Shown piece by piece: positions 49,990 through 63,894 of a stretch of DNA of 64,000 bases. The notes under the pieces are model-generated. The model was not told the DNA's origin and did no database searches. It saw nothing but the letters and a program-made list of their open reading frames with translations. The DNA comes from Phocoena phocoena (Eukaryota; Chordata; Mammalia; Artiodactyla; Phocoenidae), in the NCBI RefSeq assembly GCF_963924675.1, contig NC_089226.1, forward strand, positions 48,997,124 to 49,061,123, read 5' to 3'. The stretch's first letter is position 1. Each line of letters starts with the position of its first letter. A program made the position numbers and the translations under genes.

Positions 49990-50820
49990 AAACTGACCTC
50001 ATGATGAGTCCTCAGGGTCAGCGTCCACCGCCTGTCCTCCACCAGTACAATCTGCTCTTCCTTCTGTCCTCTCCATTTATGTTCAAGATTGTCCCACTCA
50101 TCCAAATTAAAAAGTTCAAAGTCCTTTTCTTTTGATTCTTCTCTCTTCTTTGCCACCTTTATTAAATCAGGCATGATGTCCTTTGGAAACTACCTCCAAC
50201 ATAACTAGTCTTCTCTTTAAAATCTCCACCGCCATTACTGTGGTGTTCATATCTTCATTATGTCTTGTCTGATCTAGTAATAGACTCCATTGCCAATCCC
50301 TCCCTTCCATTCCCACACACTTCTAGATCAATCTTCCAAAAATCGCAGCTCTGTTCATCGTTCTGCCCTGCTCAAAAGTCTCTAGTGGTTCTTCCCTGGC
50401 ACTAGGTAAAAATCTAAATTTCTTGTTACAGTATTTCACACCCTCTATGATCTCCCTCTCCAGCAACAAAATTTGATTTCAGCCTTTTCTTCTCTCTTCT
50501 CTCATTCATCCGTCTTCTTATCCAGGTAAGCTGGACTATGCACAATTTCTTAAACACATGCCATACTTTCCTGCCTCTAAGCCTTTGTTTGTCCTGTTCC
50601 CACCTTTGGAATGCATTTCCTTACCACTGTGATCACTACCTTTTGGCATCATATCCATCCCCAGGAGCCAAGCCAGTTCAATTCTATCTCCTCCACAAAG
50701 CTATTACTAATCAATCCAATCAGAAGCAGCCTTTCACTTCTAAGAGCTTCTAAAATACTTCATTTCTTCCTCTTCTGTTCATTTTCTTGTTACCGGACCA
50801 TCCAAGTAACCTTAGCACAT
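49990..50820 (+). repeat. LINE L2-like block
   Basis: 'gcagctctgttcatcgttct', 'tatttcacaccctctatgat', 'acctttggaatgcatttcct' and 'caattctatctcctccacaa' in L2 order, diverged. Confidence 0.55.
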
Positions 50821-52159
50821 AGAAAAGGTAGATATCAGCAGCCCAAATTAAGGAGATGAACACTTAAGACACTGAGTTTATGATCTCTACCCTGGCCTGT
50901 GCTAAATTTGAAGCATTTAATGAACATTTAAAAGGGAAGTACAAGCCCTAGGTTTAGTCTGCAGCCAAACTCTGTGTCACAGGTGGGAGGAATTGGGGTG
51001 GAGAGATGGAGTAGAGTCCAAGACAGATCGTGCTCATCACTCATCAGTTTGGCAGGGGGAGAAAGCAAGGGCCAAGATGGAAGCTGAATGATTTTACTGC
51101 CAAGAGGAGTTCCTTATGAGGCAAACCCTTGCATGGACCCCTTACAGAAACTATCCATTCAAAAGATTGGGATAAACAGTATTTGAAGCATCTAGCACTT
51201 TGCTTAACAGGCCAAGTAATCAAAAACCAATTTCTAGATTATTGAGGATTTTTATTTTATTTTTTCTTAATAGCCTACATAACAGATTTATTGTCCAGCC
51301 TGGTTAAATATCAACTTAGCATGCCTCTGATATTACAGACAATTTCTCAAGTATCTAACTGGAATGAAGTTTACGACTTGTCTCGATATCTGCATACTCA
51401 ACTCTTTTCTCTCATCTGTCCTCCTTCTTCCATCTGTTCTGGTCTTTTTTCTCTCTGACACTAACATGGCCAGAGTAAACTTTCTCAGAGTTGATATGAG
51501 AAACTCAACTGGCAGTTTTCAGAGATGGTCATTTGGTAAATTAACCATTTCACAACTTGATTTTTGGTATATAGACCTAGAGCTACAGGTATTGAGTATA
51601 TAACAAGTGCTCGATCAACATTCGAATGAGCTAAGATTTTAATTGAAAATTGAGTGTACCATCCTTACAGCATAATACAGAGACTGCCTGCACTGAAATT
51701 CTTCTTTTTATCCCATCTGTCCATGGATAATTTTGCTGACGGCATTCTATAGCAAGTTGTACAACTACCACCTGACCACGATAACTTGGGAATGTTTAGG
51801 TTAGCAAAGTTTTCAGTTGTCCAGAATTCAGCTCTTCATACCCAAATGGATCACCAGACCACTGGGTAAAAACTGAACACAACAGTTATGCAGTGATTTT
51901 GATTGCTGGCATCCAACCATTTACTGCATCAAGGGACGCCATACGTTTCCCCTTTCTTGCCATGGGGTAAATTATAATGTATATTCATTTTTCAATGCAC
52001 ATATAAATGTGTCTCTGAATGCAAGGCACTGTTTACTCTTTATTCAGGCCCCTGTCCCGGGCTCTGAGTTCTACGTGGTAGGTAGACCTCTTTGTGGTGA
52101 AGGGCCTTTCTGAATAATGGTTTGACAGTTTTTCTTTCCTTTTCTTTTCTTTTTTAAAC

Positions 52160-52483
52160 CAGAGGGAGTTTTATTTTTTATTTATTTATTTATTTTTGGC
52201 TGCTTTGGGTCTTTACTGCTGTGCGCGGGGCTTTCTCTAGTTGCCGCAAGTGAGGACGACTCTTCCTTGCAGTGCATGGCCGTCTCATTGCGGTGGCTTC
52301 TCTCATTGCCGAGCACAGGCTCTAGGCGCACGGGCTTCAGTGGTTGTGGCTCACGGGCTCAGTTGTTGTGGCACACGGGCCCAGTTGCTCTGCAGCATGT
52401 GGGATCCTCCTGGACCAGGGATTGAACCCGTGTCCCCTGCATCAGCAGGCGGATTCTTAACCACTGTGCCACCAGGGAAGTCT
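52160..52483 (-). mobile_element. CHR-type SINE, long variant, antisense
   Basis: Body as at 49282, with head complement ending 'gtgccaccagggaagtctc'. The left tail is a degraded T/C tract. A possible short target duplication, aatggtt (52116-52122 and 52485-52491), is weak. Probably older than its neighbours. Confidence 0.88.
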
Positions 52484-53424
52484 CAATGGTTCTTAATAAG
52501 CACAAATAGCAATTCTGCTGTTTGGCATGAGATCTCAAAATACTACATTTTCCTTTTAGTGATAAATTTTTTTCAGTCCTTTTGAATTACCCAAATTGTT
52601 CTCTTGGAGGAAACAGGGATCTGCTTGAGTGCATGTGTAGTGCAACGTTTTACTGAAATACAATATTCAGAGTCTAAAAGAAAATGCCTAATTACGTGTT
52701 AAGCCAGGGAAATAGTCTTCTTGGAAATAAATTGTGACTAAATCACCACTCTCTGATCTCCCAAAGAACAAATACTTTTTTTTTTAATAATTGGACAAAG
52801 GACAACATATTTGATGAGTTCACCTTGTTCCCAGGCGCTTTCTGTAGAATTTCTTTAATATGTACATGGTTAGTTTCTGATCATTTCTGGATAAATGAGA
52901 TGTACTTGTGGGTTGGGAGGCTCTTTCTCTAAGCTGATATTTAGTCCGTCTTTGTAATGGCATCCGTAAAAAAAAAAAAAAAAAACTCTCTCCTGAGCCT
53001 TGTAGCAAGTGCTTTATTCATGAAGAAACAAACTACAAATATTTCTACTATCGTTCCCACTGTTCTGTACATTATAACATCATAGGAGTGTAAAAACAAC
53101 TAATTATATTTACTAAATCATTTTGGAAATTAAGGAATGATGCCCCACCTCTCATTTGCCCTTTGAGGTTAACACTTGGCCATTGTTTCTTTTCTTACTT
53201 CTTTTTTTGTTTAAAGCTAGTTCAGGAATTTTAACAGAATTTATGATCAATGGCTTTTTGAAAGTCAAAATTATTTTTTACCATGAAAACTTCAGATATA
53301 AAAAAATGCCTTGTACTAGATGTAGTTTGGTTTATTGACATTCAAAAGTTTTATAATTCACGTAGAAAACACTGTTTACCTAGCTGTGAATATTTGCTCA
53401 GGTAAATACTTACTTGTATAGCAT

Positions 53425-53725
53425 TTTTTTCAATTTTTTTTATTAAAGTATACTTGACTTATAATACTTTATTAGATTCAGGTATACAGCAAAGTGATTC
53501 AGTTACTTTTTTCTGATTATATTCCATTATAGGTTATTATACAATATTGAATATAATTCCCAGGGCTATACAGTAAATCTTTGTTGCTTGTCTATTTTAT
53601 GATATCTGTTAATCCCATACTCCTAATTTATCCCCCTTCCGCCTCCCCTTTGGAAACCATAAATTTGTTTTCTATGTCTGTGAAACTGTTTCTGTTTTGT
53701 ATGTAGATGCATTTGTATGTATACT
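53425..53725 (-). mobile_element. Older L1 3' end, antisense
   Basis: 'ttaaagtatacttgacttat', 'cagcaaagtgattcagttac' and 'tacaatattgaatataattc', with more divergence than the L1 at 9524. No target duplication identified. Confidence 0.8.
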
Positions 53726-54653
53726 ATTTTTAAAAGTTTTAAAAGTAAATGTGTTGCGGTGGTAAATACTATGACTATAAATCTTTCCAATTTAGGATCA
53801 GCAACAAAGCAATTCCATGAAAAGATTTTAGGATATGGACAGCATCTAAGTGTTTAAACCCTTGTTTTACCTAACTGTTAAATGGGCATATTAAGTAGCC
53901 TTGGTTATTGTGAGCATTTAATGAGATACCTGATACATCTCAGTGCCCAATAATTTTAAAGTGTTCTCCTTCCTTGTTTATATTTTTAAGAAGCAAATAT
54001 GTGCAGAAAATAATCCTCCATTCACTCAAGAAATATTCTATTTCAAAAACATTTATTAAACCAGGTATTCTAAGTGCTAAATCAAAGCAGTGACAATAAA
54101 TAAAGATTGTTGGCTTTTCTCTCAAGTACCTTCCTAGAAAACTGTCATTCACCTAGACTGAAATAATGCAGTCCTTTTCTGCTAGCTGGCACTGACTTCA
54201 TGCTAAATTCATCACGGTCCCCTAACTAAATCCATTTTGGTTCCCCAGCTCATCAACCAGTGTACATTAAATTCTTCTTCTCTGGAACATTGAGATCCAA
54301 TAAAACTAAAGATTGCAGTATTTTTTATTCATGGACCATGACTCTGAATGCCATTACCTGTCAGTCAGAAGTCTTGTACTACTACACGGACTTTGTCTCT
54401 GAACGTAATTCAATTGCAGCGAGATAGACACATCATCCCTTACAGAAAAGTTAATAGGAAAGATTTAAAAAAAAAATCTCTGCTTTTAATACCCATAGAG
54501 AAAGCCAACTTAGGAATTTTTAAACATGGAATATGTTATGGGCTAGCCAATTATGAGATCCCACCAAAAATCCACTGTAAGTAGGAAATTTTCACAATAA
54601 AGGTGATATTAGGAAAGGTTGAGAATTTTCAGTCAAGGCTAAACAGAGAGCAG

Positions 54654-55767
54654 ATGAAAAGACAACGCTCAGAATGGGAGAAAATATTTGCAAATGAAGC
54701 AACTGACAAAGGATTAATCTCCAAAATTTACAAGCAGCTCAATATCAAAAAAACAAACAACCCAATCCAAAAATGGGCAGAAGACCTAAATAGACATTTC
54801 TCCAAAGAAGATATACAGATTGCCAACAAACACATGAAAGGATGCTCAACATCACTAATTATTAGAGAAATGCAAATCAAAACTACAATGAGGTATCACC
54901 TCATACCAGTCAGAATGGCCATCATCAAAAAAATCTTTAAACAATAAATGCTGGAGAGGGTGTGGAGAAAAGGGAACCCTCTTGCACTGTTGGTGGGAAT
55001 GTAAATTGATACAGCCACTGTGGAGAATAGTATGGAGGTTCCTTAAAAAACTAAAAATAGAGCTACCATATGACCCAGCAATCCCACTGCTGGCCATATA
55101 CCCTGAGAAAACCATAATTCAAAATGAGTCATGTACCACAATGTTCATTGCAGCTCTATTTGCAATAGCCAGGACACGGAAGCAACCTAAGTGTCCATCA
55201 ACAGATGAATGGATAAAGAAGATGTGGCACATATATACAATGGAATATTACTCAGCCACAAAAAGAAACAAAATTGAGTTATTTGTAGTGAGGTGGATGG
55301 ACCTGGAGACTGTCATACAGAGTGAAGTAAGTCAGAAAGAGGAAGACAAATACTGTATGCTAACACATATATATGGAATCTAAAACAAAAATAAAAGGTT
55401 CTGATGAACCTAGGGGCAAGACAGGAATAAAGATGCAGACGTAGAGAATGGACTTGAGGACATTGGGGAGGAGGAAGGGTAAGCTGGGATGAAGTGAGAG
55501 AGTGGCATGGACATATATACACTACTAAATGTACAATAGATAGCTAGTGCAAAGCAGCCGCATAGCACAGGGAGATAAGCTTGTTCTTTGTGACCACTTA
55601 GAGGGGTGGGATAGGGAGGGTGGGAGGGAGATGCAAGAGGGAGGAGATATGGGGATGTATGTATATGTATAGCTGATTCACTTTGTTATACAGCAGAAAC
55701 TGACACACCATTGTAAAGCAATTATACTCCAATAAAGGTGTTAAATAATAATAATAAATAAATAAAA
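54654..55767 (+). mobile_element. L1 3' end, sense, 5'-truncated
   Basis: ORF2 C-terminal sequence, 3' UTR and a tail of (AAT)n/(AAAT)n. Target duplication agagagcag at 54645-54653 and 55768-55776. It is one of the few L1s in the gene's sense orientation. Confidence 0.93.
54660..55383 (+). pseudogene. L1 ORF2 C-terminal remnant
   Basis: Two open pieces: to 54947 ([20 protein letters not shown]) and 54982-55383 (containing PDDP-like [13 protein letters not shown] and KCPSTDEWIKKMWHIYTMEY). The frame is broken between them near 54945-54985. No reverse transcriptase core, not functional. Confidence 0.88.
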
Positions 55768-56989
55768 AGAGAGCAGTTACGAAGAGGGAAGAGTAAAAAT
55801 AACAAAGGAAACAAACGAGGCACATTTTTCTAGGCGAGTCAGTGCCTTACAGTCCTGAATGAAGACATACATAGTTTGTTCAGTCTAGCACATTAGTCTT
55901 AGGAGGAAAGAGTTCAGCAGTTGCTTCCCAGGAACCTAAAGTATTCATTGAGTATTCATGAGTAGTTGAATCATACGGGAAAATTTAGCCTTCACAGATC
56001 AATTCATTTGAATAAACTGTGGTACCAGTTTTTAAAAATCATGATAATTTCGATGTCCAAGCATTCCTATTTATCAAATATTCTAATCTCTCAAAATACA
56101 CACATTCACTCATGTGTTTAGTAAAATATTAATCGACTACCTCTTGACTGTGGGACTAAAAGTTGGAGATAGAAACCCAGTGTGCCCTTGAGGGAGACAG
56201 TGGTCCCAGCCTAGTGTGTGAAATGTACATATACATAGACAATAACAAATACCATCTGATAAATATAAATATAGGCTTTTGTGAGGAAGTCTTGACCAAG
56301 ACTTCAGCTTCTACTTTAATGCTCTGGGAAGAAATAGCTTTTCAGCACTGGTGATAGCTATTCACTTGGGAGACTGCCCCAATCATTGGATTTTTTTCCC
56401 TATAATTGAGCTGAAAGTTGGAGTTTTTTGAAATTGTCCATCAGTTTTATTTCTGCCCTTTCCAGCTATGATGACAACTCTTCATAGAAGAGCCCTTCAT
56501 ACATTTGTAGGCTACTGTCATTTCTCCTCTTAGGCCTCTCTCCTTTAGACTAAGGAATCCCAGTTTATTAACCATTCTGGATAGAGTGTGATTTTCAGAC
56601 CCTTTATTTTACCGTTTCCATACTATTAATTTTTTCAAGTTTGGCAATATCCTACCCAAATAACAATACACAGAGTTACTTAGAGAGATCCACTGATATG
56701 CTTGTAAGTGCAGACCATGGTGAATAGAGTTCTTTATGTGAACTCCATACTCTGATTATTTAATATAATATAAAATTGTGTTAACGTTGTTTTTAAGACT
56801 CTTTTTGTTGGTTCATATCAAGATTATAGACAGTTAAATACTTCATATGAATCACTGGCTATCAGATATATTACACTCTATTTTAGAATAATTGACTTTT
56901 AATGTAAATTTATAAATTGATATTTATCTCTATTAAATATAATATTGTTAAACTGAGCTTAACATCCAGAGCTATTGATATCATTCTTT

Positions 56990-57375
56990 TTTTTATTAAG
57001 AACATTCACATTGTGTTTTATTTATTTCTTTTTCTTTTTTTTATTTATTTTTGGTTGTGATGGGTCTTTGTTTTTGCACGCAAGTTTTCTCTAGTTGCGG
57101 CAAGGGGGGGTTACTCTTCATTGCAGTGCACGGGCTTCTCATTGTGGTGGCTTCTCTTCTTGTGGAGCATGGGCTTCTAGGCACACAGGCTTCAGTAGTT
57201 GTGGCACATGGGCTCAGTAGTTGTGGCTCGCAGGCTGTAGAGTGCAGGCTCAGTAGTTGTGGCGCACAGGCTTCGTTGCTCCATGGCATGTGGGATCTTC
57301 CCGGACCAGGGCTCAAACCCATGTCCCCTGCATTGACAGGCAGATTCCTAACCACTGTGCCACCAGCGAAGTCCC
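56990..57375 (-). mobile_element. CHR-type SINE, long variant, antisense
   Basis: T-rich start, long body with repeated 'agtagttgtggc' blocks, and head complement ending 'gccaccagcgaagtccc'. Target duplication gatatcattctt at 56977-56988 and 57376-57387. Confidence 0.92.
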
Positions 57376-57589
57376 GATATCATTCTTAATAGTAATTCAA
57401 CCATTCCTCATATTAGCCACCCTTTCCTCATTTGTGTCGATTACAGATGACCTGAAGGTAAACAGATGGAATTCTTAGAAACAGGATTTGGCAGGGATGC
57501 ATGTTGCCCAGCACACGTACATATGAAATGAATCCCACAGTTATAAGGAAAGACTAAATACTGAACCAATAGAAAGATAAAGATAAAAA

Positions 57590-59990
57590 TAATGCTTATA
57601 GGCAAAGTTTTCCACCAAGCAGACTATATGCTACTAAAGAACTGGCTTCCAGGTTATGAGAGCAGACTAATCTTATCTGCTTATAGGAATTCTCTCCTTC
57701 AATAACTCACAAAATAAACATAAGGAAAATCAGTAACAACAACAAATGTATGCTAACAGTGATGAAAGAAGGCATGAAGCACAACTCAATGCAATATACT
57801 CAAAAACTGTGATGAAGGAAAGAAACAGTAGCAGAGAGGTTTAGAAAGGCTCAGGTGCTACCACACTCCCATTCCCCTCCTGAAACTGTGTTGGTAATTG
57901 GCAAAATCCTGAGACTTCTTTCTCACTGATACCACTAAATCTTGGAAAAGAGGACACTGAGCTGGTAGTCTTATCTTTTTCAGAGTAGTTGAACTCACTG
58001 TTGGGAGAATCCAACATGGAGAAAGTAAGCAGCAGTGTTGATCTCCTCTAATGGAAATTAAGGTTCTGTAGCTGCATCTTGAATTAGAGAAATTACCCAA
58101 CTAGATGCATCTTGATTTAGGACATTAAACAAGATTCTCAAAAGACAGCAGAATTTGGGTGTTCTAAGAAAAATGACACACTTGACTACAGCCTCTACTG
58201 ACCTCTCCCCCAACTCATTCCTCAGCTATTGCCTCAGGTGCAGAAAGTCATTAGAATACAAAATACCCAGACCCCCATACTATAACTTAAAGGAAAAGCA
58301 AAATGAGTATATGTACAAAGGAAAAGAGTAAACTAGTCACGGGTACTATATCAGAGCAAAGTGTCTGATTGAGCTGCCCAAGATGAGCAGGATGAAAAAA
58401 CTTCAGTAACCTCTAAACATACCACAATCAAATAGTTTTAAATCATATAGTTTTAAGCCAAAGGAAGTCATCCAAAAATTATTTCAAGCAATTAAAGAAT
58501 TGAGAAAGGTAGCTAGGTATAAAATTAATATATAGAAATCAATAGCATAATGAATATATATGCACGTCTATGAACACAGTAACCAACTAAAAGATATAAT
58601 AAAAGAAAGTATATCATTTATAGTAGCAACAAAAATTATAAATACTTAAGAATAAATGAGTGAGATTTATATAAAAGTAACTAAAAGACCATTAAAGGGC
58701 ATACAAAAAGGGAACTCTATAATGTGTCATTGGAAAGAAAGATGTGGCATCAAAAATTGTCAATTTTCACTTTTTCACTAAAGATTTAAAGCAAAACTAC
58801 CACTGAAAAAAAATTTAAGCAAGAAAAGTTTATTCTAAAGTTTATATGGAAAAAATTAATAAGCGAGAATAGCCAAGAAAATTCAGAAAAATAATGTAAA
58901 TGAGACAGGTCTTAGCCTATCAGACATTAAAATATTATGAAGCTATAATGAAAAAGTGAAAAGATATATCAGAGTAAAGGACTAAAAAAAATCATAAGTA
59001 GACAAGAAACATAGAGAAATTTAGTATATGATAAAGATGGCATTTTGAATAAGTGGGAAAAGATAAATGGTTTAATAAGTCATATGTGGAAAATTGTGCA
59101 TCTATCTATCTTAAAAAAGTCTCTACATAACCTAAACCCAAATAAGTTAACAATCAAATTTGTATTTTATTTTGTTTAAGAAATAAAAATATACAACTAT
59201 AAAGATAGAGATGGGTAAATTGAACTATATTAAAATTCAGAACTTTTGTTCATTAAAAGAGAATAGAAAAGGAAGCCATAGAGTGGAGATGTTCCCAATA
59301 AATCTATCAGACAGTTGTATAATGCTTTACCTTACTCATAATGAAAGACTGCAAGTTGAAAGTACAAGATACATTTTTCACCTATCAGATTGTCCACATT
59401 CAAAAAATGTGACAATGCACTGTGTTGGCAAGTGTGGTTAAAAAGGCTTCCTCATATATTGCTCCTTTATATTGGAGAGCAATGTTAAAATACCTCTAAC
59501 TTTTTAAATGCTCAAACTATATTGATTCTAGTTCAAATGCCACTATCGTGATTCTACTTCTAGGAATTCAACCTGTAAATGAACTTGCATAGGTGTGAAA
59601 TAAAGTTAATTGCATAAATGTGTCTAGAATTTTAAAAAAATTACAAAGGAAGAATGGCTACAAAAATTTCAGTATATCCATGTAATACTATTCCACTGTT
59701 AAAAAAAAATAATCATAAGGAGTCCTATATGTACTAATAGGGAACAAAATCTCATATATGTTTTAAAACCATATACATGATGCAGACAATATACATAATG
59801 TTTTATCATTTGTTTAAAGGAGAGATGAATATAAATAATATGCTTGTATACACAAAAATCATTTCTAGAAAAATAACTGGTAACAGTGGTTGCTCCAGAG
59901 AGAAAAACTGTGTGAGAGGAAAACTTACTTTTTTACTGTGTATTCTTTGTACCTTTCGGATTTCCTGTCATATACATATAGCATATTTTT
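57590..59990 (+). mobile_element. Very old L1-like relic, sense
   Basis: A-rich sequence with L1M ORF2-like phrases: 'gtttatatggaaaaaattaa', 'aactatattaaaattcagaa' and 'tggcaagtgtggttaaaaag'. Best supported for 58430-59600; ends uncertain. No long ORF. Confidence 0.5.
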
Positions 59991-60250
59991 AAATAACCAA
60001 AAAAAAATGTTTTTTTAAGAAAACACAGAAAGTTGAGAAATGGAAAGATGAGCAAAAATACAAAAAGGAAAATAGGTTTGGCAATATTAATAACAGCAAA
60101 ATAGAATTCACACTTTAGAAAGTGCGCATTTTTCTGGTTATAAAAAGTAAATAATACTCTGTACAATGAAATGATAACCAGTCATAAAAATAACTTAATA
60201 TTAACATTTATAAATCCAGAAGTGTTAAAATGCATCAAGAAATGGAAAGA

Positions 60251-60463
60251 GGGGCTTCCCTGGTGGCGCAGTGGTGGAGAGTCCGTCTGCCGATGCTGGG
60301 GACACGGGTTCGTGCCCCGGTCCGGGAGGATCCCACATGCCGCAGAGCGGCTGGGCCCGTGGGCCATGGCCGCTGAGCCTGCGCGTCCGGAGCCTGCGCG
60401 TCCACAGCCTGTGCTCCGCAACGGGAGAGGCCACAACAGTGAGAGGGCCGCCTACCGCTAAAG

Positions 60464-60496
<33 letters not shown>
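60251..60496 (+). mobile_element. CHR-type SINE, sense, with internal 15-bp duplication and long tail
   Basis: Body plus a tandem duplication of gagcctgcgcgtcc[g/a] (starting at 60375 and 60390) and an A tail of about 35. Perfect target duplication aagaaatggaaaga at 60237-60250 and 60497-60510. Probably a recent insertion. Confidence 0.95.
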
Positions 60497-60500
<4 letters not shown>

Positions 60501-60510
60501 AATGGAAAGA

Positions 60511-62080
60511 AACACCACTTGATATATACCGTGAAAGATGCTTTACTAGGAAGAGAAATGCTGAGTAGATTTAGCTCAATTCATTCAACGAACATCTAAT
60601 TTAATATCTCTCACCATGGACCACGGAATGTAGAAAGGTGTAAGACTTTCCTCTCTTCTTCAATTTCCATGATATAATTATTAGAGCCTTTAAAAGTACA
60701 ATCCTTCAGTCAGAACTGTCTTGAACTGAGTTTTTCCACATTTAAATCAGTATGCCAAATAAACAATCTGAGCATCTCACTTGAACCAGGGTGGATCAAA
60801 ACTATTGTTTTCCCTGTCTGTCAAACCTACTCTTTTCTCATAAAAAGAAAGTAGGCTTTTTTTTTTTATGGAACTTGTCTTCAGAAGCTTCAACTGTTTT
60901 TTCTTTGATATTCTATTTTTTCCCAGGTGTTTGCACTTTGATTTTCTAATGAATTGAAGCAGCGTGCGGCTCTTTGTTTAAGGAGAGAGATGTTAGAACA
61001 AAAGGTGCATCATTTTCAGAAGTTTCTTTCCCCTATGCCTAAATTTAAAATCAAATTGGTATTTTTCTTTTTTGCTGAAGAGGAAGCTAACCCTTTGAGA
61101 CTCTGCACTGACATTAACTAATAAAAGAATCTTTTAGGTCTACTATCATATGGATTTCCTCACTGCTCTAAATAGCACAGCAGTGTATTCATTTGCTTGA
61201 TTATATGTCACATACCATTTCCATCCTAGATTGTCACTGGCAACAAGCATTTTAGATGGCCCCAGCAAGACTGGTACTGATCATTTCCTCATGGTTCTAT
61301 TAGATCTGGCTTCAGAAGGGTTATACTTTGGATGAGTGCTTGCAAAACAAAATATGACAGTTGAGTGTTTGGCAACTCACCAACTGGTTGATGAAATTGA
61401 ATTGCTCCCTTCTGCATTTTTCCTTCAGCACTTGGAAATTAGTCTCTATTCATTCACAGAAGGAGCTGTGACCTTCACAATGAGGAATCATGCCTGGTTA
61501 CTTTGCTCATTGACTTAGTTGATACAGTTCCTCATTGCTGTAATTCACAACTTTTAAAAATTAACTGGGACTTTCTTTTGGAACTTTTCTCAAGAAAACT
61601 CTTGCAATTTAAGAAAACTAGAAAAAACGAAAATTATTCTAGACATTAATTATAAATTCAATATAATTTCTCAGGAATAAAACCCAACTGTTAAGAAGAA
61701 TACCAGGGAAGATGGAATAGTAAATTGTGAAAGCTTCAGCTTTACTCCTACCATTTGTATTCACAATGGCTTTGAGTTAATATCAGTAACAGGATTAGAT
61801 GGGACGTCTGTTAGAGTGGAACATTTGAGCCATTAGACAATGTTTTAAAAAATCATTTGAGGCTTCTGGCTTATTTTTTCTACCTTGGTTCTCAAATCCT
61901 AGAAATAATACTTCATTTTCATGAGGAATATCAGATATTTTCCCAGTTTTGGTTTTGGTTTTCCAATAATATGCTCTCAAAATTTATCTGTGAAGATATA
62001 TAAGTTTAGGGAAGGAAACTGTAGAGGTTTTCAAACCTTTTCTTTCTTTAACCTCTAAAGCCTCAAGTTCCCTTTGACTC
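60511..62080. other. Repeat-poor intronic block
   Basis: No interspersed repeat or exon recognised. Small ORFs (61336-61518, 61795-61980) have no domain or splice context. A region to test for conserved noncoding sequence. Confidence 0.4.
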
Positions 62081-63040
62081 AGTGCTGACACCTCCTTGGT
62101 GGTCCAGCAACCTGTCCTCCTAGGTTTTCTCATCTGGTCTTATGACTTTAAGTTTCATCCCTATACTATATATGTAATATAGTTATCCTCATGCTATACA
62201 TCTAATAGGTATTTCAAGATTGACATATATAAAACACAACTCTTTATTTTCAAAACTAGCTCTTCCTAGAGTCTTCCCTAGCTTATTAAATGGCACCCAG
62301 TTGCTTACAAAAATGTAGGCGTTATCCTTGATTTCTCTTCCTCATACCCTACACCTCATTCATTAGCAAATCCTATACTCTCAAAATAAATCTTAAATTA
62401 AGTCACTTTTCACCAACTCTGCTCTTGCTGCTATCATCTGAACCACCATCACCTCTTGCCCAGATTACTCTAATAGTATTGAAACTAGTCTCTGTTTCTA
62501 CTTTGCCTCTTCTACAATCTATTCTCCATACAACAGATAGAGTGATTTTTTTTAATTAACCAGATTATATCCATTCATCCTTATGCTTCAAGCTATCCAC
62601 TAGCTTCTTCTTCCACTTAATCAAAATTAAGGGCCTTACCATGGTCTACAAATCCCTGGCTACCTCTTAGACTTCATCCCCTGTGAATCTCCCTTTGCCC
62701 ATGAGGCTTCAGTCAGTCTGGCTTTCTTGCTGTTGCTCCAAAATGCTAAGCATGTTTCTGCCCAGGGCTTTGTACCTGCTATTCTTTCTGCCTAAAACAC
62801 TCTTCCCCTTGATGTTCACATGGCTTTTTCCCTCACTTTACTGAGGGCTTTATTTTTCCTCATAGCATGATCACCAGCAGGTATTATATTAAAAATTGAT
62901 TCACTTGTTTATGCTAGGATATAAGCCCAGGAGGGCAAAGAACTCTGTTTTGTTCATTGCTGTATCCCTAAGTAACCTATAACAGGAGCTCTCACAGGGC
63001 AAGTGCTCAATACATGTTTGTCGAATAAATGAGACAAATG
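62080..63040 (+). repeat. LINE L2-like block
   Basis: 'catggtctacaaatccctgg', 'gcctaaaacactcttcccct' and the 3' end 'gcaagtgctcaatacatgtt' with 'tgtcgaataaatgag', in L2 order. Confidence 0.65.
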
Positions 63041-63691
63041 TTAAAGAGTTGTAATACGAAAGAATTTTGTCCATCTAGAGGGCAGAACTAGGAAAAGTAG
63101 GTGTTATTGGGTAGCAGACCTTGGCTTTGGGAGAAGAAAAGCATGAGAACTACCTGACGCTAGAGCACAGAGCCTTGCAACACGCATGGTGAGCTCTTTG
63201 TTGCCACAAGGGTTCAGGCAGAAGCTGTAAGGGTCCTTTTACAGGGGAGATCCAACTGTGTCATCTCTTAAGCCCTGTTCGTCTGTGAAAATCTATGTCC
63301 AAGGGTGGTAAGCAGGGAAGGAAAAGCTTGCATTTGATTACTTGGAGAATATGAGTACAAGGCAATTATGCACAGATGCAGCCACTTTAGATCACTGCAG
63401 AAAGTTCCCCAGAAAAGACATAAGGTGGTCTCGCACCTCATCCACACTCTGTTCCAGGATGCCAGATAGGCTGTCACTGCATCTGTGAGGAGCCTCTCTG
63501 ATTTATGGAGGGCAACAAGCCTCTAACGCTCTTGCTGCTCTCTGGGTATTTGCTGTCTCCTGTTGAATTGTGGATCTAGCCCACCAAGTACAAATTCACA
63601 GGCTCTTGCATTTTAACTTTTAGATGAGGAAGCTTCCCAGAACCTCATTGCTCTTTCATCCTAAATCATATTGAGGAAAGACTGACCCTCC

Positions 63692-63781
63692 TTTCACTAA
63701 CTCTCCTTTACAGAATAGAAAAACCCAGACCGGCGGTTGGGGGGTGGTCTGGGTTTTTATTCTGTAAAGGACTTAGTGAAA
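63692..63781. repeat. Imperfect inverted repeat (potential hairpin)
   Basis: Left arm 63692-63731 (tttcactaact...aaacccagacc) and right arm 63746-63781 (ggtctgggttttta...agtgaaa) are reverse complements. They differ by two 2-base gaps and two flanking mismatches at most. A 14-base G-rich loop (ggcggttggggggt) separates them. Not part of a repeat I recognise. Confidence 0.9.
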
Positions 63782-63894
63782 GTTAGTATGGTGTGAAATA
63801 GTGAAATATTCAAGGAACAGCTTCCAACTTATTCAAAAGTTTATGCTCTATTTTGGGGAGAATTTGTCACTGGAAAGAGGGAACAGAGAAATAA

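Noticed and set aside
57051..57389. 112-codon ORF rich in CGS/HGL repeats
   Set aside because: Antisense long-variant SINE; the repeats are its 'agtagttgtggc' blocks.
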